Source of the DNA: an uncultured Robinsoniella sp.
GTDB taxonomy: Bacteria; Bacillota; Clostridia; Lachnospirales; Lachnospiraceae
DNA length: 22,987 nt
Direction of reading: 5' to 3'
Assembly: GCA_900539655.1 (NCBI GenBank)
Contig: UQCR01000108.1
Span: 1 to 22,987 of the forward strand
Below, piece by piece: positions 15,494 to 22,330 of the stretch. The stretch's first letter is position 1; every line of letters starts with the position of its first letter. A model generated the notes under the pieces. That model saw only the letters and a program-made list of their open reading frames with translations, made no database searches and had not been told where the DNA came from. A program made the position numbers and the translations under genes.

Positions 15494-15667
15494 TTAGGCA
15501 AACTGATTCGAATCGGCATCGTAGTAATAATCGATGTTTTCTAATTTGTTTATCAGTTCTTCTTCGTTTAAGCTCAGGCTCTTACACATTTCTTCCAGAG
15601 ATGGATAAAAATCCCTTAGTTGTGTATTTACATAGCTTAATAGTATAAATGGGTCATTTGGAATCAT
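15494..15667 (-). CDS. DUF4250 small protein
   Basis: This is a 57-aa gene too short for ordinary ORF calling. The protein starts MIPNDPFILLSYVNTQLRDF, then has a CKSLSLNEEELINKLENI region and ends YYYDADSNQFA. The MxPNDPxxLLSxVNxKLRD opening and (Y)DxxxNQF ending are those of the DUF4250 family, small Firmicutes proteins of unknown role. Start ATG has AGAGG 6 bases upstream. That ribosome site overlaps the clpB stop codon, and only 9 bases separate the two genes, so translation is probably coupled to clpB. A long hairpin follows the stop by about a dozen bases. No catalytic motif is visible; a small helical adaptor or DNA-binding protein would fit the size. Confidence 0.85.
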   Translation of the reverse strand: MIPNDPFILLSYVNTQLRDFYPSLEEMCKSLSLNEEELINKLENIDYYYDADSNQFA

Positions 15668-15676
15668 CTCGTACCT

Positions 15677-18277
15677 CTAGATTACTTCACCGGACACTTT
15701 TACATGTGCCGCCAGCTGGTCATTTTTGGCATCCAGCACGATAGTATCTTCTGCTCCTACGCTGCCTGAGAGAATCAACTTCGCTGCCAGTGTTTCTACA
15801 TTCTTCTGTAAGAATCGTTTTAATGGCCTTGCCCCGTAGATTGGGTCATAACCGCCTTCTATAATATATTCTTTCGCATCATCTGTCAACTCCAGGCGGA
15901 TTTCCTGATCAGCCAGACGTTTATTCAGATCTGTCATCATTAAGCTTACAATGCTTCCGATATCCGACTTGGTTAAAGGCTTAAACATGATAATCTCGTC
16001 CAGACGATTCAGGAATTCGGGGCGGAAATGGTTACGAAGGTCATTCATCACCATCTCTTCACTTTGCTCATTGACCTCACCCTGTTCATTAATGCCTTCC
16101 AGAAGATATGCAGAACCAATATTGGATGTCATAATTAATATGGTATTTTTAAAATCCACAGTCCTTCCCTGGGAATCGGTAATGCGTCCATCGTCCAGTA
16201 CCTGGAGTAATACGTTGAATACATCGGGATGTGCCTTTTCAATTTCATCAAACAAAACTACCGAGTACGGTTTCCTGCGAACTGCTTCTGTCAGCTGTCC
16301 GCCCTCTTCATATCCTACATATCCCGGAGGCGCTCCGATTAATCTGGATACGGAGTATTTCTCCATATACTCACTCATATCGATTCGTACCATATTCTGC
16401 TCGTCGTCAAACAGGCTTACCGCAAGGGCTTTTGCAAGTTCTGTCTTACCCACTCCGGTCGGTCCCAGGAATAAGAAGGAACCAATTGGTTTTGTCGGAT
16501 CCTTAATACCTGCTTTTGACCGGATAATGGCATCGGTTACCCTGGTTACCCCATCGTCCTGTCCGATTACTCTCTGATGCAGTTCTTTGTCCAGTCCCAG
16601 GATCTTGCTTCGTTCGCCTTCCGTCAGTTTGGCAACCGGAATTCCGGTCCATCTGGAAATAATTCTGGCGATTTCTTCATCGGTTACGCTTTCATGAACC
16701 AGCGCAAGCTCCTGGTTCTTTACACGTTCCTCTTCAATGCTCAACTGATCCTGCAATTTCGGAAGTTCCCCGTACTGCAGCTCAGCCGCACGGTTCAGAT
16801 TATAATCCCGTTTCGCCATTTCAATTTCTTTATTCAGATTTTCAATCTGTTCACGCAGGCTTGATAAATTTTCCACTGAATGTTTTTCATTATCCCACTG
16901 GGCTTTTTTGCTGCTGAAATCATCCCGCAGCTCAGCAAGTTCTTTTTGCAGATTCTCCAGACGGTCCTGGCTTAATTTGTCAGTCTCTTTTTTCAATGCA
17001 GCTTCTTCAATTTCCATCTGCATGATCTTTCTTTGGAGTTCGTCCAGCTCTGCCGGCATGGAATCCAGCTCTGTCTTAATCAACGCACAGGCTTCATCCA
17101 CCAGGTCAATGGCTTTGTCCGGTAAAAAACGGTCCGAAATATACCGGTGTGACAATGTTGCCGCTGCAACTAAAGAGCTGTCTGTAATTTTAACTCCATG
17201 GAACACCTCGTAACGGTCCTTGATTCCTCTTAATATAGAAATGGTATCTTCTACCGTGGGCTCATCTACCATTACCGGCTGGAAACGGCGCTCCAGTGCC
17301 GCATCTTTTTCTATATATTTGCGGTATTCATCCAGCGTAGTTGCACCGATACAGTGCAGCTCGCCTCTTGCCAGCATTGGTTTTAACATATTGCCTGCAT
17401 CCATTGCGCCATCTGTCTTACCGGCACCTACAATCAGATGAAGTTCGTCGATAAAAAGGATAATCTGTCCTTCGCTTTTTTTCACCTCTTCCAGTACGGC
17501 TTTCAGACGCTCTTCAAATTCCCCGCGGTACTTGGCTCCTGCTACAAGCGCGCCCATATCCAGGGAGAAGATCTTCTTATCCTTTAATCCCTCCGGTACA
17601 TCCCCCCGTACAATACGCTGTGCCAGTCCTTCTACAACTGCGGTTTTACCAACACCTGGCTCTCCGATCAGTACCGGATTGTTTTTTGTCTTACGGGACA
17701 GAATTCGTACTACATTCCTTATCTCACTGTCCCGCCCAATTACGGGATCCAGCTTCTGGTCCCTGGCTTTCTCTACCAGATCCTGACCATATTTATTCAA
17801 AGTATCATAAGTTGCTTCCGGGTTATCACTGACTACTCTCTGATTCCCCCTTACCGTAGACAATGCCTGAAGGAAACGGTCCCTTGTGATTCCGTATTCC
17901 TTAAACAATGCCTTTATGCCCTCATTAGGATGTTTCAGCAATGCAAGAAACAAATGCTCTACGGATACATATTCATCCCCCATTGCCTTTGCTTCATCTT
18001 CCGCACTGACCAGCACCTTATTCAACTTCTGTCCGATAAACAGCTGTCCTCCTGAAACTTTTGGACGCTTGTTCAAAGCATTCTCCAGATTTTTAGCAAA
18101 ATGCTCCTTGTTTATTTCCATTTTCTCAATTAATTTGAGAATCAGGCTGTCTTCCTGAATTAATAAGCTGTAAAGTAAGTGTTCCTGTTCTATTTCCTGA
18201 TTTCCATATTCATAAGCTACTTTTTCCAGGTCATTGACTGCCTGTAAAGATTTCTGCGTAAATTTATTAATGTTCAT
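15677..18277 (-). CDS. clpB: ATP-dependent disaggregase ClpB
   Basis: This 866-aa AAA+ chaperone works with DnaK to rescue aggregated proteins in the cytoplasm. An N-terminal Clp double repeat (~1-145) is followed by NBD1 with Walker A GEPGVGKT (205-212), pore-loop Y250 in AKYRGEF and Walker B ILFIDE (273-278). The coiled-coil M domain (~400-525) distinguishes ClpB from ClpA and ClpC. NBD2 has Walker A GPTGVGKT (605-612), GYVGYEEGG pore loop (652-660) and Walker B VVLFDE (673-678). No IGL/IGF-type ClpP-docking loop is evident, as expected. ATG 18277 is chosen because AGGAGG sits 7 bases upstream; an in-frame TTG two codons earlier is too close to that site. Transcription is from a sigma-A-like promoter. 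I found no exact CIRCE or CtsR operator. Confidence 0.97.
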   Translation of the reverse strand: MNINKFTQKSLQAVNDLEKVAYEYGNQEIEQEHLLYSLLIQEDSLILKLIEKMEINKEHFAKNLENALNKRPKVSGGQLFIGQKLNKVLVSAEDEAKAMGDEYVSVEHLFLALLKHPNEGIKALFKEYGITRDRFLQALSTVRGNQRVVSDNPEATYDTLNKYGQDLVEKARDQKLDPVIGRDSEIRNVVRILSRKTKNNPVLIGEPGVGKTAVVEGLAQRIVRGDVPEGLKDKKIFSLDMGALVAGAKYRGEFEERLKAVLEEVKKSEGQIILFIDELHLIVGAGKTDGAMDAGNMLKPMLARGELHCIGATTLDEYRKYIEKDAALERRFQPVMVDEPTVEDTISILRGIKDRYEVFHGVKITDSSLVAAATLSHRYISDRFLPDKAIDLVDEACALIKTELDSMPAELDELQRKIMQMEIEEAALKKETDKLSQDRLENLQKELAELRDDFSSKKAQWDNEKHSVENLSSLREQIENLNKEIEMAKRDYNLNRAAELQYGELPKLQDQLSIEEERVKNQELALVHESVTDEEIARIISRWTGIPVAKLTEGERSKILGLDKELHQRVIGQDDGVTRVTDAIIRSKAGIKDPTKPIGSFLFLGPTGVGKTELAKALAVSLFDDEQNMVRIDMSEYMEKYSVSRLIGAPPGYVGYEEGGQLTEAVRRKPYSVVLFDEIEKAHPDVFNVLLQVLDDGRITDSQGRTVDFKNTILIMTSNIGSAYLLEGINEQGEVNEQSEEMVMNDLRNHFRPEFLNRLDEIIMFKPLTKSDIGSIVSLMMTDLNKRLADQEIRLELTDDAKEYIIEGGYDPIYGARPLKRFLQKNVETLAAKLILSGSVGAEDTIVLDAKNDQLAAHVKVSGEVI

Positions 18278-18349
18278 AATCAAACCTCCTCAATCCATTC
18301 ATGTGCAGACAGCGGGGTAAGTAATTATTTCTCTGTCTGTTCTATAACT

Positions 18350-18377
18350 ACTATAACATACATTTTCAAAATTGCAA
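18350..18377 (-). promoter_or_regulatory. clpB promoter
   Basis: On the minus strand TTGCAA (18377-18372), a 16-base spacer and TATAGT (18355-18350) precede the clpB ATG by about 75 bases. Directly upstream (18382-18409) lie T-tracts spaced by roughly one helical turn, which could act as an UP element or curved DNA. Confidence 0.55.
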
Positions 18378-18396
18378 GTACTTTTTTAAATATTTT

Positions 18397-18427
18397 TGAA
18401 GTATTTTTTGAAAAATGGTAAATGCTA
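18397..18427 (+). promoter_or_regulatory. Possible sporulation (sigma-G-like) promoter of the splB-like gene
   Basis: TGAAGTA (18397-18403), 17 bases, then AATGCTA (18421-18427) resemble the sigma-G pattern (TGAATA, about 17-18 bases, CATACTA). B. subtilis splB is a known sigma-G gene. The match is imperfect and in AT-rich DNA. It would give a leader of about 33 bases before the ATG at 18467. Confidence 0.35.
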
Positions 18428-18466
18428 AAAGAGAACTTGAAGACTCTATATATGGGAGGTTTTAAA

Positions 18467-19462
18467 ATGTTTCCTGATAAAATCTATTATGAACCGGATG
18501 TACTGAATTATCCTCTGGGTCAGGAGCTGAAAGCAAAATATGCTTCTGTTCCATGGATCGAAATAGAAAGCCACAACAAAATCGACGAACTGCGCAGCAA
18601 TGAAAACTCACAATTCGCCAACATGAAAAGACATATTATTATCGGTACCAGAAAAACACACAAGTATGTACCAAACCATAAGGTTTCCGATTACCTGGTT
18701 CCTTATACTTCTTCCGGCTGCAGCGCCATGTGCCTGTACTGTTATCTGGTCTGCAATTATAACAAATGCTCGTATCTGAGGCTTTTTGTAAACCGTGAAA
18801 AAATGATGGAACGTCTGATAAAAAGTGCTTCTTCCTCTGACCAGGAATTAACCTTTGAGATCGGCAGCAACAGCGATCTTGTCCTTGAAAATACCATAAC
18901 CAGCAACCTGGAATGGACCATTCCTGCATTTACTGCCCAACCAAGAGGATACCTGACCTTTCCAACAAAGTTTGATATGGTGGATCCCCTGCTAAATCTG
19001 CCCCATAAAGGCCGGGTTATCTTCCGTATGAGCCTGAACCCCCAGGAAATCATCAGTAAAATTGAAATTGGTACTTCTTCTCTGAAACGCAGGGTCCAGG
19101 CACTTAATAAAATGTGTGACGCTGGCTATAAAGTGGGAATATTGTTTGCACCAATTATCCTCGTTGATGACTGGAAAAAGATATATGCGGAGTTTTTTAC
19201 ACAACTTGCCGACACGCTTTCAGATAAGGTAAAAAAAGAAGCATTTATTGAAATCATTTTTATGACTTACAGTTTTGTTCATCGTGCAATTAATGCGGAA
19301 GCGTTTCCAAGCTCCCCTGATCTGTATAATAAGGAAAATATGACTGGCAGAGGAAGGGGAAAGTATTGTTATCAGACGTCTCTTAGAACAGAAGGGGAAA
19401 GTTTTCTGAGGGAACAGATAGCAGGTACGTTGGGAGACATGCCGATTCTATATGTTGTTTGA
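18467..19462 (+). CDS. splB: Spore photoproduct lyase-like radical SAM protein
   Basis: This 331-aa radical SAM enzyme of the SplB family normally reverses the 5-thyminyl-5,6-dihydrothymine lesion in spore DNA during germination. The 4Fe-4S/SAM motif C-x3-C-x2-C is at C85, C89 and C92 (GCSAMCLYCYL), with the following Tyr conserved. TKF (167-169, K168) and GTSSLKRRVQALNKMCDAGYKVGILFAPI align with the B. subtilis protein. At the position of B. subtilis Cys141, the hydrogen-atom donor, this protein has Ser134 (FEIGSNSDLV against FEASCTSDIV). That raises doubt about a standard repair cycle. ATG 18467 has GGGAGG 7 bases upstream. An upstream in-frame ATG at 18422 overlaps the putative promoter and lacks a ribosome site. 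No splA is present next to it. It is divergent from clpB. Confidence 0.88.
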   Translation: MFPDKIYYEPDVLNYPLGQELKAKYASVPWIEIESHNKIDELRSNENSQFANMKRHIIIGTRKTHKYVPNHKVSDYLVPYTSSGCSAMCLYCYLVCNYNKCSYLRLFVNREKMMERLIKSASSSDQELTFEIGSNSDLVLENTITSNLEWTIPAFTAQPRGYLTFPTKFDMVDPLLNLPHKGRVIFRMSLNPQEIISKIEIGTSSLKRRVQALNKMCDAGYKVGILFAPIILVDDWKKIYAEFFTQLADTLSDKVKKEAFIEIIFMTYSFVHRAINAEAFPSSPDLYNKENMTGRGRGKYCYQTSLRTEGESFLREQIAGTLGDMPILYVV

Positions 19463-19469
19463 TAAAAAA

Positions 19470-19508
19470 CGGCCGGTCCGCAATCCCCCAAAGGATGCGA
19501 ACCGGCCG
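19470..19508. terminator. Bidirectional terminator between splB-like gene and membrane-protein operon
   Basis: A GC-rich stem (CGGCCGGT...ACCGGCCG with further pairs interrupted by one mismatch and one bulge) spans 19470-19508. On the minus strand it is followed by GTTTTTTATC, an ideal U-tract for the 19560-20477 gene. It also lies 7 bases behind the splB-like stop. Confidence 0.85.
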
Positions 19509-19559
19509 ATTCCATTTACACATTTATGGTTATTCCTCAATTAATAGTAGATAATGTTC

Positions 19560-20477
19560 TCAATCGTAATATCGGCTGATGTCGCCTCTTGTCAAATAGT
19601 CTAGTCCCATGACCTGGAGCACATTGATCTCGCTGTCTTTCTGTTTAACAATAACATAGGATAACTGCTTATTCACAGCATCGTATGAGGCTGTCACCCG
19701 ATAGGCTGGGACGTCCTCCATGCTATACACCATCCAGTTATCGCGGTAAAAGACCCAATCAGGCTCAATGTTGACATAACCCACCGGCTTGTCATCGCCG
19801 TTGTAAAAGTATAGCATGTGCTGGCCGTCTTCGGTGGCTGTTTGGGAATAACACAGGACTTCACCGTCCTGATCTGTGAATTCATAAGTAGTATACTTAC
19901 TTTCGTCCGGATTGTGGTCGGAATAGGTGAAAGAGTAAAGGCTCTCCCCTTTGTTCATAAACAGCCACTTCATATTCCAGAGACCCTTATTTTTTACAGT
20001 TCCCACACGCTCATCGTTGACATACAGATAGGTAAATTCATTAGTACTTTTCAACACACCTCTCATCTCAATGACATTTGCACTACTCAGAATCTCCATA
20101 AATTCGTCACTATCAAGCCTAGCTTCCGGTGAAAGCCAGTTGCCAACAACACCTGTAGACTGCATAAACACAAGAAGCGCCAACAGGACGGTTATTCCAA
20201 GCCATCCTGCTCCAGTTCCCGATTTTGACACGGGCTCAGCCGCGTCTGGTATTTCTAAGTTTTCCTCCCAGGAATCCATGGTTCTCTGCTCCTTTTGAGC
20301 ATTTCTTCCCTTGTCCGCTTTGTTCCAGTGCTCAAAAAGAAGCAGCGAACCACCCGCGATAATCAACGTCGTCGCGCCAATTACGCCGAAATCGCCGTAA
20401 TCGGTTAACATAAGCTGTATTCCTAACACCACAAGAAGCACACCGGAAAAGATGCGCAGTATTCTTTTAAAAATCAT
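19560..20477 (-). CDS. Predicted membrane protein with extracytoplasmic domain, function unknown
   Basis: I do not recognise this 305-aa protein. Two hydrophobic segments near the N terminus (~8-25 and ~30-48) are followed by a charged linker (~50-88) and a third TM (~91-108). A long soluble region (~112-305) remains, rich in Tyr, Asp and Trp, with repeated short strand-like patterns (YLYVNDERVGTVKNKGLWNMKWLF, YFYNGDDKPVGYVN). Three TM segments would put this domain outside the cell if the N terminus is inside. Start ATG has GGAGG 3-4 bases upstream. It lies 67 bases behind the zinc-ribbon gene on the same strand and ends at a strong terminator, so the two probably form an operon. No catalytic motif is visible. 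Confidence 0.8.
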   Translation of the reverse strand: MIFKRILRIFSGVLLVVLGIQLMLTDYGDFGVIGATTLIIAGGSLLLFEHWNKADKGRNAQKEQRTMDSWEENLEIPDAAEPVSKSGTGAGWLGITVLLALLVFMQSTGVVGNWLSPEARLDSDEFMEILSSANVIEMRGVLKSTNEFTYLYVNDERVGTVKNKGLWNMKWLFMNKGESLYSFTYSDHNPDESKYTTYEFTDQDGEVLCYSQTATEDGQHMLYFYNGDDKPVGYVNIEPDWVFYRDNWMVYSMEDVPAYRVTASYDAVNKQLSYVIVKQKDSEINVLQVMGLDYLTRGDISRYYD

Positions 20478-20544
20478 AGTACCTCCTGCTGTTTCACCAA
20501 CAGACCCTTTTCTTCCAGCTGTCGGTACCTTTTATAACTTCTTA

Positions 20545-21150
20545 TCATTGCTTTTCGCCCGACATTCCAAACAGCTTTCCAAAACCTTTGCCTAACCGGT
20601 CAATCAGCGATCCCTCCAACGCAGGGCCCTGGCGGTCTTGCAAATGCCGATACATCATGCCAATGATCCCCCTTGCAGCGGAAGGAATGTTTTGTGCGCT
20701 CTCCTTGCTGATCAAAAGATGATTGGTCTGCTTCCCTATCTGATAGCGCAGCAAGACAGCCTCCACCCTATTGCCTTCCAGGTCTTCTCCATCTATAACC
20801 CCTCCGGCCGTCACAACATCCAGCACCGGAACAGCGCTGACACAGGGACAGCCGGCGTCGTCCATAATATTGGCATATTCCATACTAATGTCGTTCTCAG
20901 TGTACGTAAAGGTTTCCTCTACAAACACCGACGCTGTCCAGGCGTTGCCATCTGCGACACACTGCGCCAGTTTCTTAATATCCCCGCCGCCAAAGAAACC
21001 TTTTTTCGCCGCAATTGCGTCGGATAGTGCAGGGCTTACCCTCACAAATTGAAAGCCCTCGATTTGAATAGGGGTACATACCGGCTTTTCACACTTTGGG
21101 CAGACTTTCTCTGTTTCTTCCAGCTTTGATCCACAGAATAAACAATTCAT
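20545..21150 (-). CDS. Zinc-ribbon protein of unknown function
   Basis: This 201-aa protein begins with a zinc ribbon: C3-x2-C6 (NCLFCGSKL) and C17-x2-C20 (VCPKCEKP). The rest (~30-200) has no TM segment and no motif I can name. A second Cys pair at DAGCPC is probably not part of the ribbon. Short N-terminal zinc ribbons of this kind are common on Firmicutes proteins of unknown role that associate with membrane or envelope partners. The start ATG has an AGGAGG 8 bases upstream. It is the first gene of a two-gene unit with the three-TM protein downstream and is divergent from the LytTR regulator. A joint role of all these genes is suggested only by position. Confidence 0.82.
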   Translation of the reverse strand: MNCLFCGSKLEETEKVCPKCEKPVCTPIQIEGFQFVRVSPALSDAIAAKKGFFGGGDIKKLAQCVADGNAWTASVFVEETFTYTENDISMEYANIMDDAGCPCVSAVPVLDVVTAGGVIDGEDLEGNRVEAVLLRYQIGKQTNHLLISKESAQNIPSAARGIIGMMYRHLQDRQGPALEGSLIDRLGKGFGKLFGMSGEKQ

Positions 21151-21177
21151 TACAAAATCCTCCTATTGTTTTATGAT

Positions 21178-21342
21178 TTATAATTGAGTAAGACTATCTC
21201 TGTTTACGGGCGGCGGCCTCCCGCATTTCTGCTGCCATCGGATATTCTCCGCCGTCAGGCAAACGATATACCACTCCCAAATCTGGATAAATTGTGCTTG
21301 TTTTTCCTGTTCAGCACAGCAAAACGCCAGTATATGGATCAT
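21178..21342 (-). pseudogene. Small ORF or gene remnant
   Basis: A 54-codon frame opens with ATG 21342 after a good AGGAG (7 bases) and ends TAA at 21178. The N-terminal half (MIHILAFCCAEQEKQAQ) looks possible. The C-terminal half looks unnatural in this frame (WQQKCGRPPPVNRD), whereas a second frame gives a protein-like tail (YPDLGVVYRLPDGGEYPMAA..., stop at 21194). That pattern suggests a short gene with a frameshift around 21290, or a remnant. I recognise no family. Confidence 0.3.
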
Positions 21343-21401
21343 GCGGCTGCTCCTTTCAGATAGTAAGAAATGTTATCATGAATTAAAAAACGGCATAAAA
21401 A

Positions 21402-21431
21402 AATCAGACCTCTCAAAACTGAAGTCTGGTT
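21402..21431. terminator. Bidirectional terminator-like hairpin
   Basis: An 8-bp stem with one G-T wobble (21402-21409 with 21424-21431) encloses a loop with some inner pairing. It is followed on the plus strand by ATTTTTATG, and on the minus strand by a run of seven Ts. It may insulate the LytTR promoter from the minus-strand unit. Confidence 0.55.
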
Positions 21432-21461
21432 ATTTTTATGTTATGGATTTTAAAGATGTTT

Positions 21462-21477
21462 GTCAATAGCTATTGAC
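21462..21477. promoter_or_regulatory. Perfect 16-bp palindrome (possible operator)
   Basis: GTCAATAGCTATTGAC is a perfect dyad with no spacer. It abuts and overlaps by two bases the first of the two direct repeats upstream of the LytTR regulator. A dimeric repressor site would look like this. No regulator can be assigned from sequence. Confidence 0.5.
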
Positions 21478-21508
21478 CGAGTTACACGTTTTTCCACCGA
21501 GTTACATG
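21476..21508 (+). promoter_or_regulatory. Two direct repeats, likely LytTR response-regulator sites
   Basis: ACCGAGTTACACG (21476-21488) and ACCGAGTTACATG (21496-21508) share 12 of 13 bases and are exactly 20 bases apart, about two helical turns. They end at the -35 position of the promoter below. Paired direct repeats of about 10 bases with 11-13-base spacing are the known target form of LytTR regulators (AgrA, ComE type). The gene just downstream encodes one, so autoregulation is inferred. Confidence 0.65.
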
Positions 21509-21526
21509 TCAAAGCCCCGATATTTA

Positions 21527-21535
21527 TGCTATAAT
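21527..21535 (+). promoter_or_regulatory. Extended -10 promoter of the LytTR operon
   Basis: TGCTATAAT (TG at 21527-21528, TATAAT at 21530-21535) is a perfect extended -10. The hexamer 17 bases upstream, TGTCAA (21507-21512), is a poor -35 and touches the second direct repeat. This is the layout of an activator-dependent promoter. The transcription start would be near 21542. Confidence 0.65.
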
Positions 21536-21589
21536 GGTTTGGACAAATAAAATCTTTGTGATTTGCTCCGAAAAGGAGGGAGGATTTTT

Positions 21590-22330
21590 ATGCTTCAAAT
21601 TGCCATCGTAGACGATTCGCCGGACGACCGAAGGACGGCGAGAGATATGATAATCGGATATTTTATGCTCGACGCTGATTTTGAAGAGCCCGCTCTTTCC
21701 GAGTATGGGAGTGGCGAGGATTTCATACACGCCTTTGCGCCGGGGAAATTTGACATTGTGGTGCTGGATATTTATATGGATACGCTGACGGGTATGGATA
21801 CTGCCAGGCGTATCCGGGAACGGGACAAGTCCGTCTGCCTCCTGTTTCTCACCACTAGTGAGGAACATGTCTATGTGGGGTATACGGTGCAGGCACTGGG
21901 GTATGTTTTAAAGCCTCTTGCCGCCCATGCAGAACAATTTAAAAGCGGACTTGCCGCCTGCATGGAACGTCTGAGACCAGACGGTGCGCTGCTGAGCGTT
22001 CATGCAATGAAAATAGCGGCGGACATCCCCTTTCGGGACGTCCTCTTCGCGGACTGCCAACTACGAAACGCCTGCCTGCATCTCTCCGACGGGCGGGCCC
22101 TGACCGTGGACGAATCCATCGGAGAGGTCAGCACTACGCTGCTTTCTGACTGCCGCTTTCTGGAGTGCCATCGAAACACCGTGGTAAACATGGCACACAT
22201 CCGCACCATGAACGATGTGGATTTTGAATTAAAAAACAAAGCGAGGGTTCCCTTTGCCCAGCGCCGTAAGGCGGAGCTTCGCAAGCGGTATATGGACTTC
22301 TTCATCGGAAACGGAGAGGAGTGCCCGTGA
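21590..22330 (+). CDS. LytTR-family response regulator (AgrA/VirR-like)
   Basis: This 246-aa cytoplasmic regulator has a receiver domain (1-~120) with acidic D8-D9, phospho-acceptor D60 (IVVLDIYMDTLTGMD), conserved T in FLTTS, and K in YVLKPL. The C-terminal LytTR DNA-binding domain (~145-240) has the family segments IPFRDVLFADCQLRNACLHLSDG, FLECHRNTVVNMAHI and RVPFAQRRKAELRKRYMDFF. ATG 21590 is chosen because AAGGAGGGAGG ends about 6 bases before it; an upstream TTG at 21563 lies ahead of that site. It overlaps the next gene by one base (TGATG). Regulators of this class usually control peptide-signalling, bacteriocin or transport genes. The neighbouring minus-strand pair is a candidate target, by position only. 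Confidence 0.93.
   Translation: MLQIAIVDDSPDDRRTARDMIIGYFMLDADFEEPALSEYGSGEDFIHAFAPGKFDIVVLDIYMDTLTGMDTARRIRERDKSVCLLFLTTSEEHVYVGYTVQALGYVLKPLAAHAEQFKSGLAACMERLRPDGALLSVHAMKIAADIPFRDVLFADCQLRNACLHLSDGRALTVDESIGEVSTTLLSDCRFLECHRNTVVNMAHIRTMNDVDFELKNKARVPFAQRRKAELRKRYMDFFIGNGEECP

Larger units (their letters stand above)
21343..21589. other. Divergent regulatory region ahead of the LytTR operon
   Basis: There is no gene here. It contains a hairpin at 21402-21431, a 16-bp palindrome at 21462-21477, two direct repeats at 21476-21508, and an extended -10 promoter at 21527-21535. The ribosome site AAGGAGGGAGG follows at 21574-21583. Each is listed separately. Confidence 0.7.

Noticed and set aside
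18391..18415. Repeated TTCAAA-like heptads near the clpB promoter, resembling a CtsR box
   Set aside because: The two copies are 12 bases apart, not the 10 bases of the CtsR tandem heptad, and both lack the G of GTCAAA; the match is explained by AT-rich tracts.
21402..21508. Hairpin plus repeats considered as a CRISPR-like or riboswitch element
   Set aside because: Only two repeat copies with a 7-base gap exist, and no conserved riboswitch core is recognisable; a promoter with tandem regulator sites explains them better.
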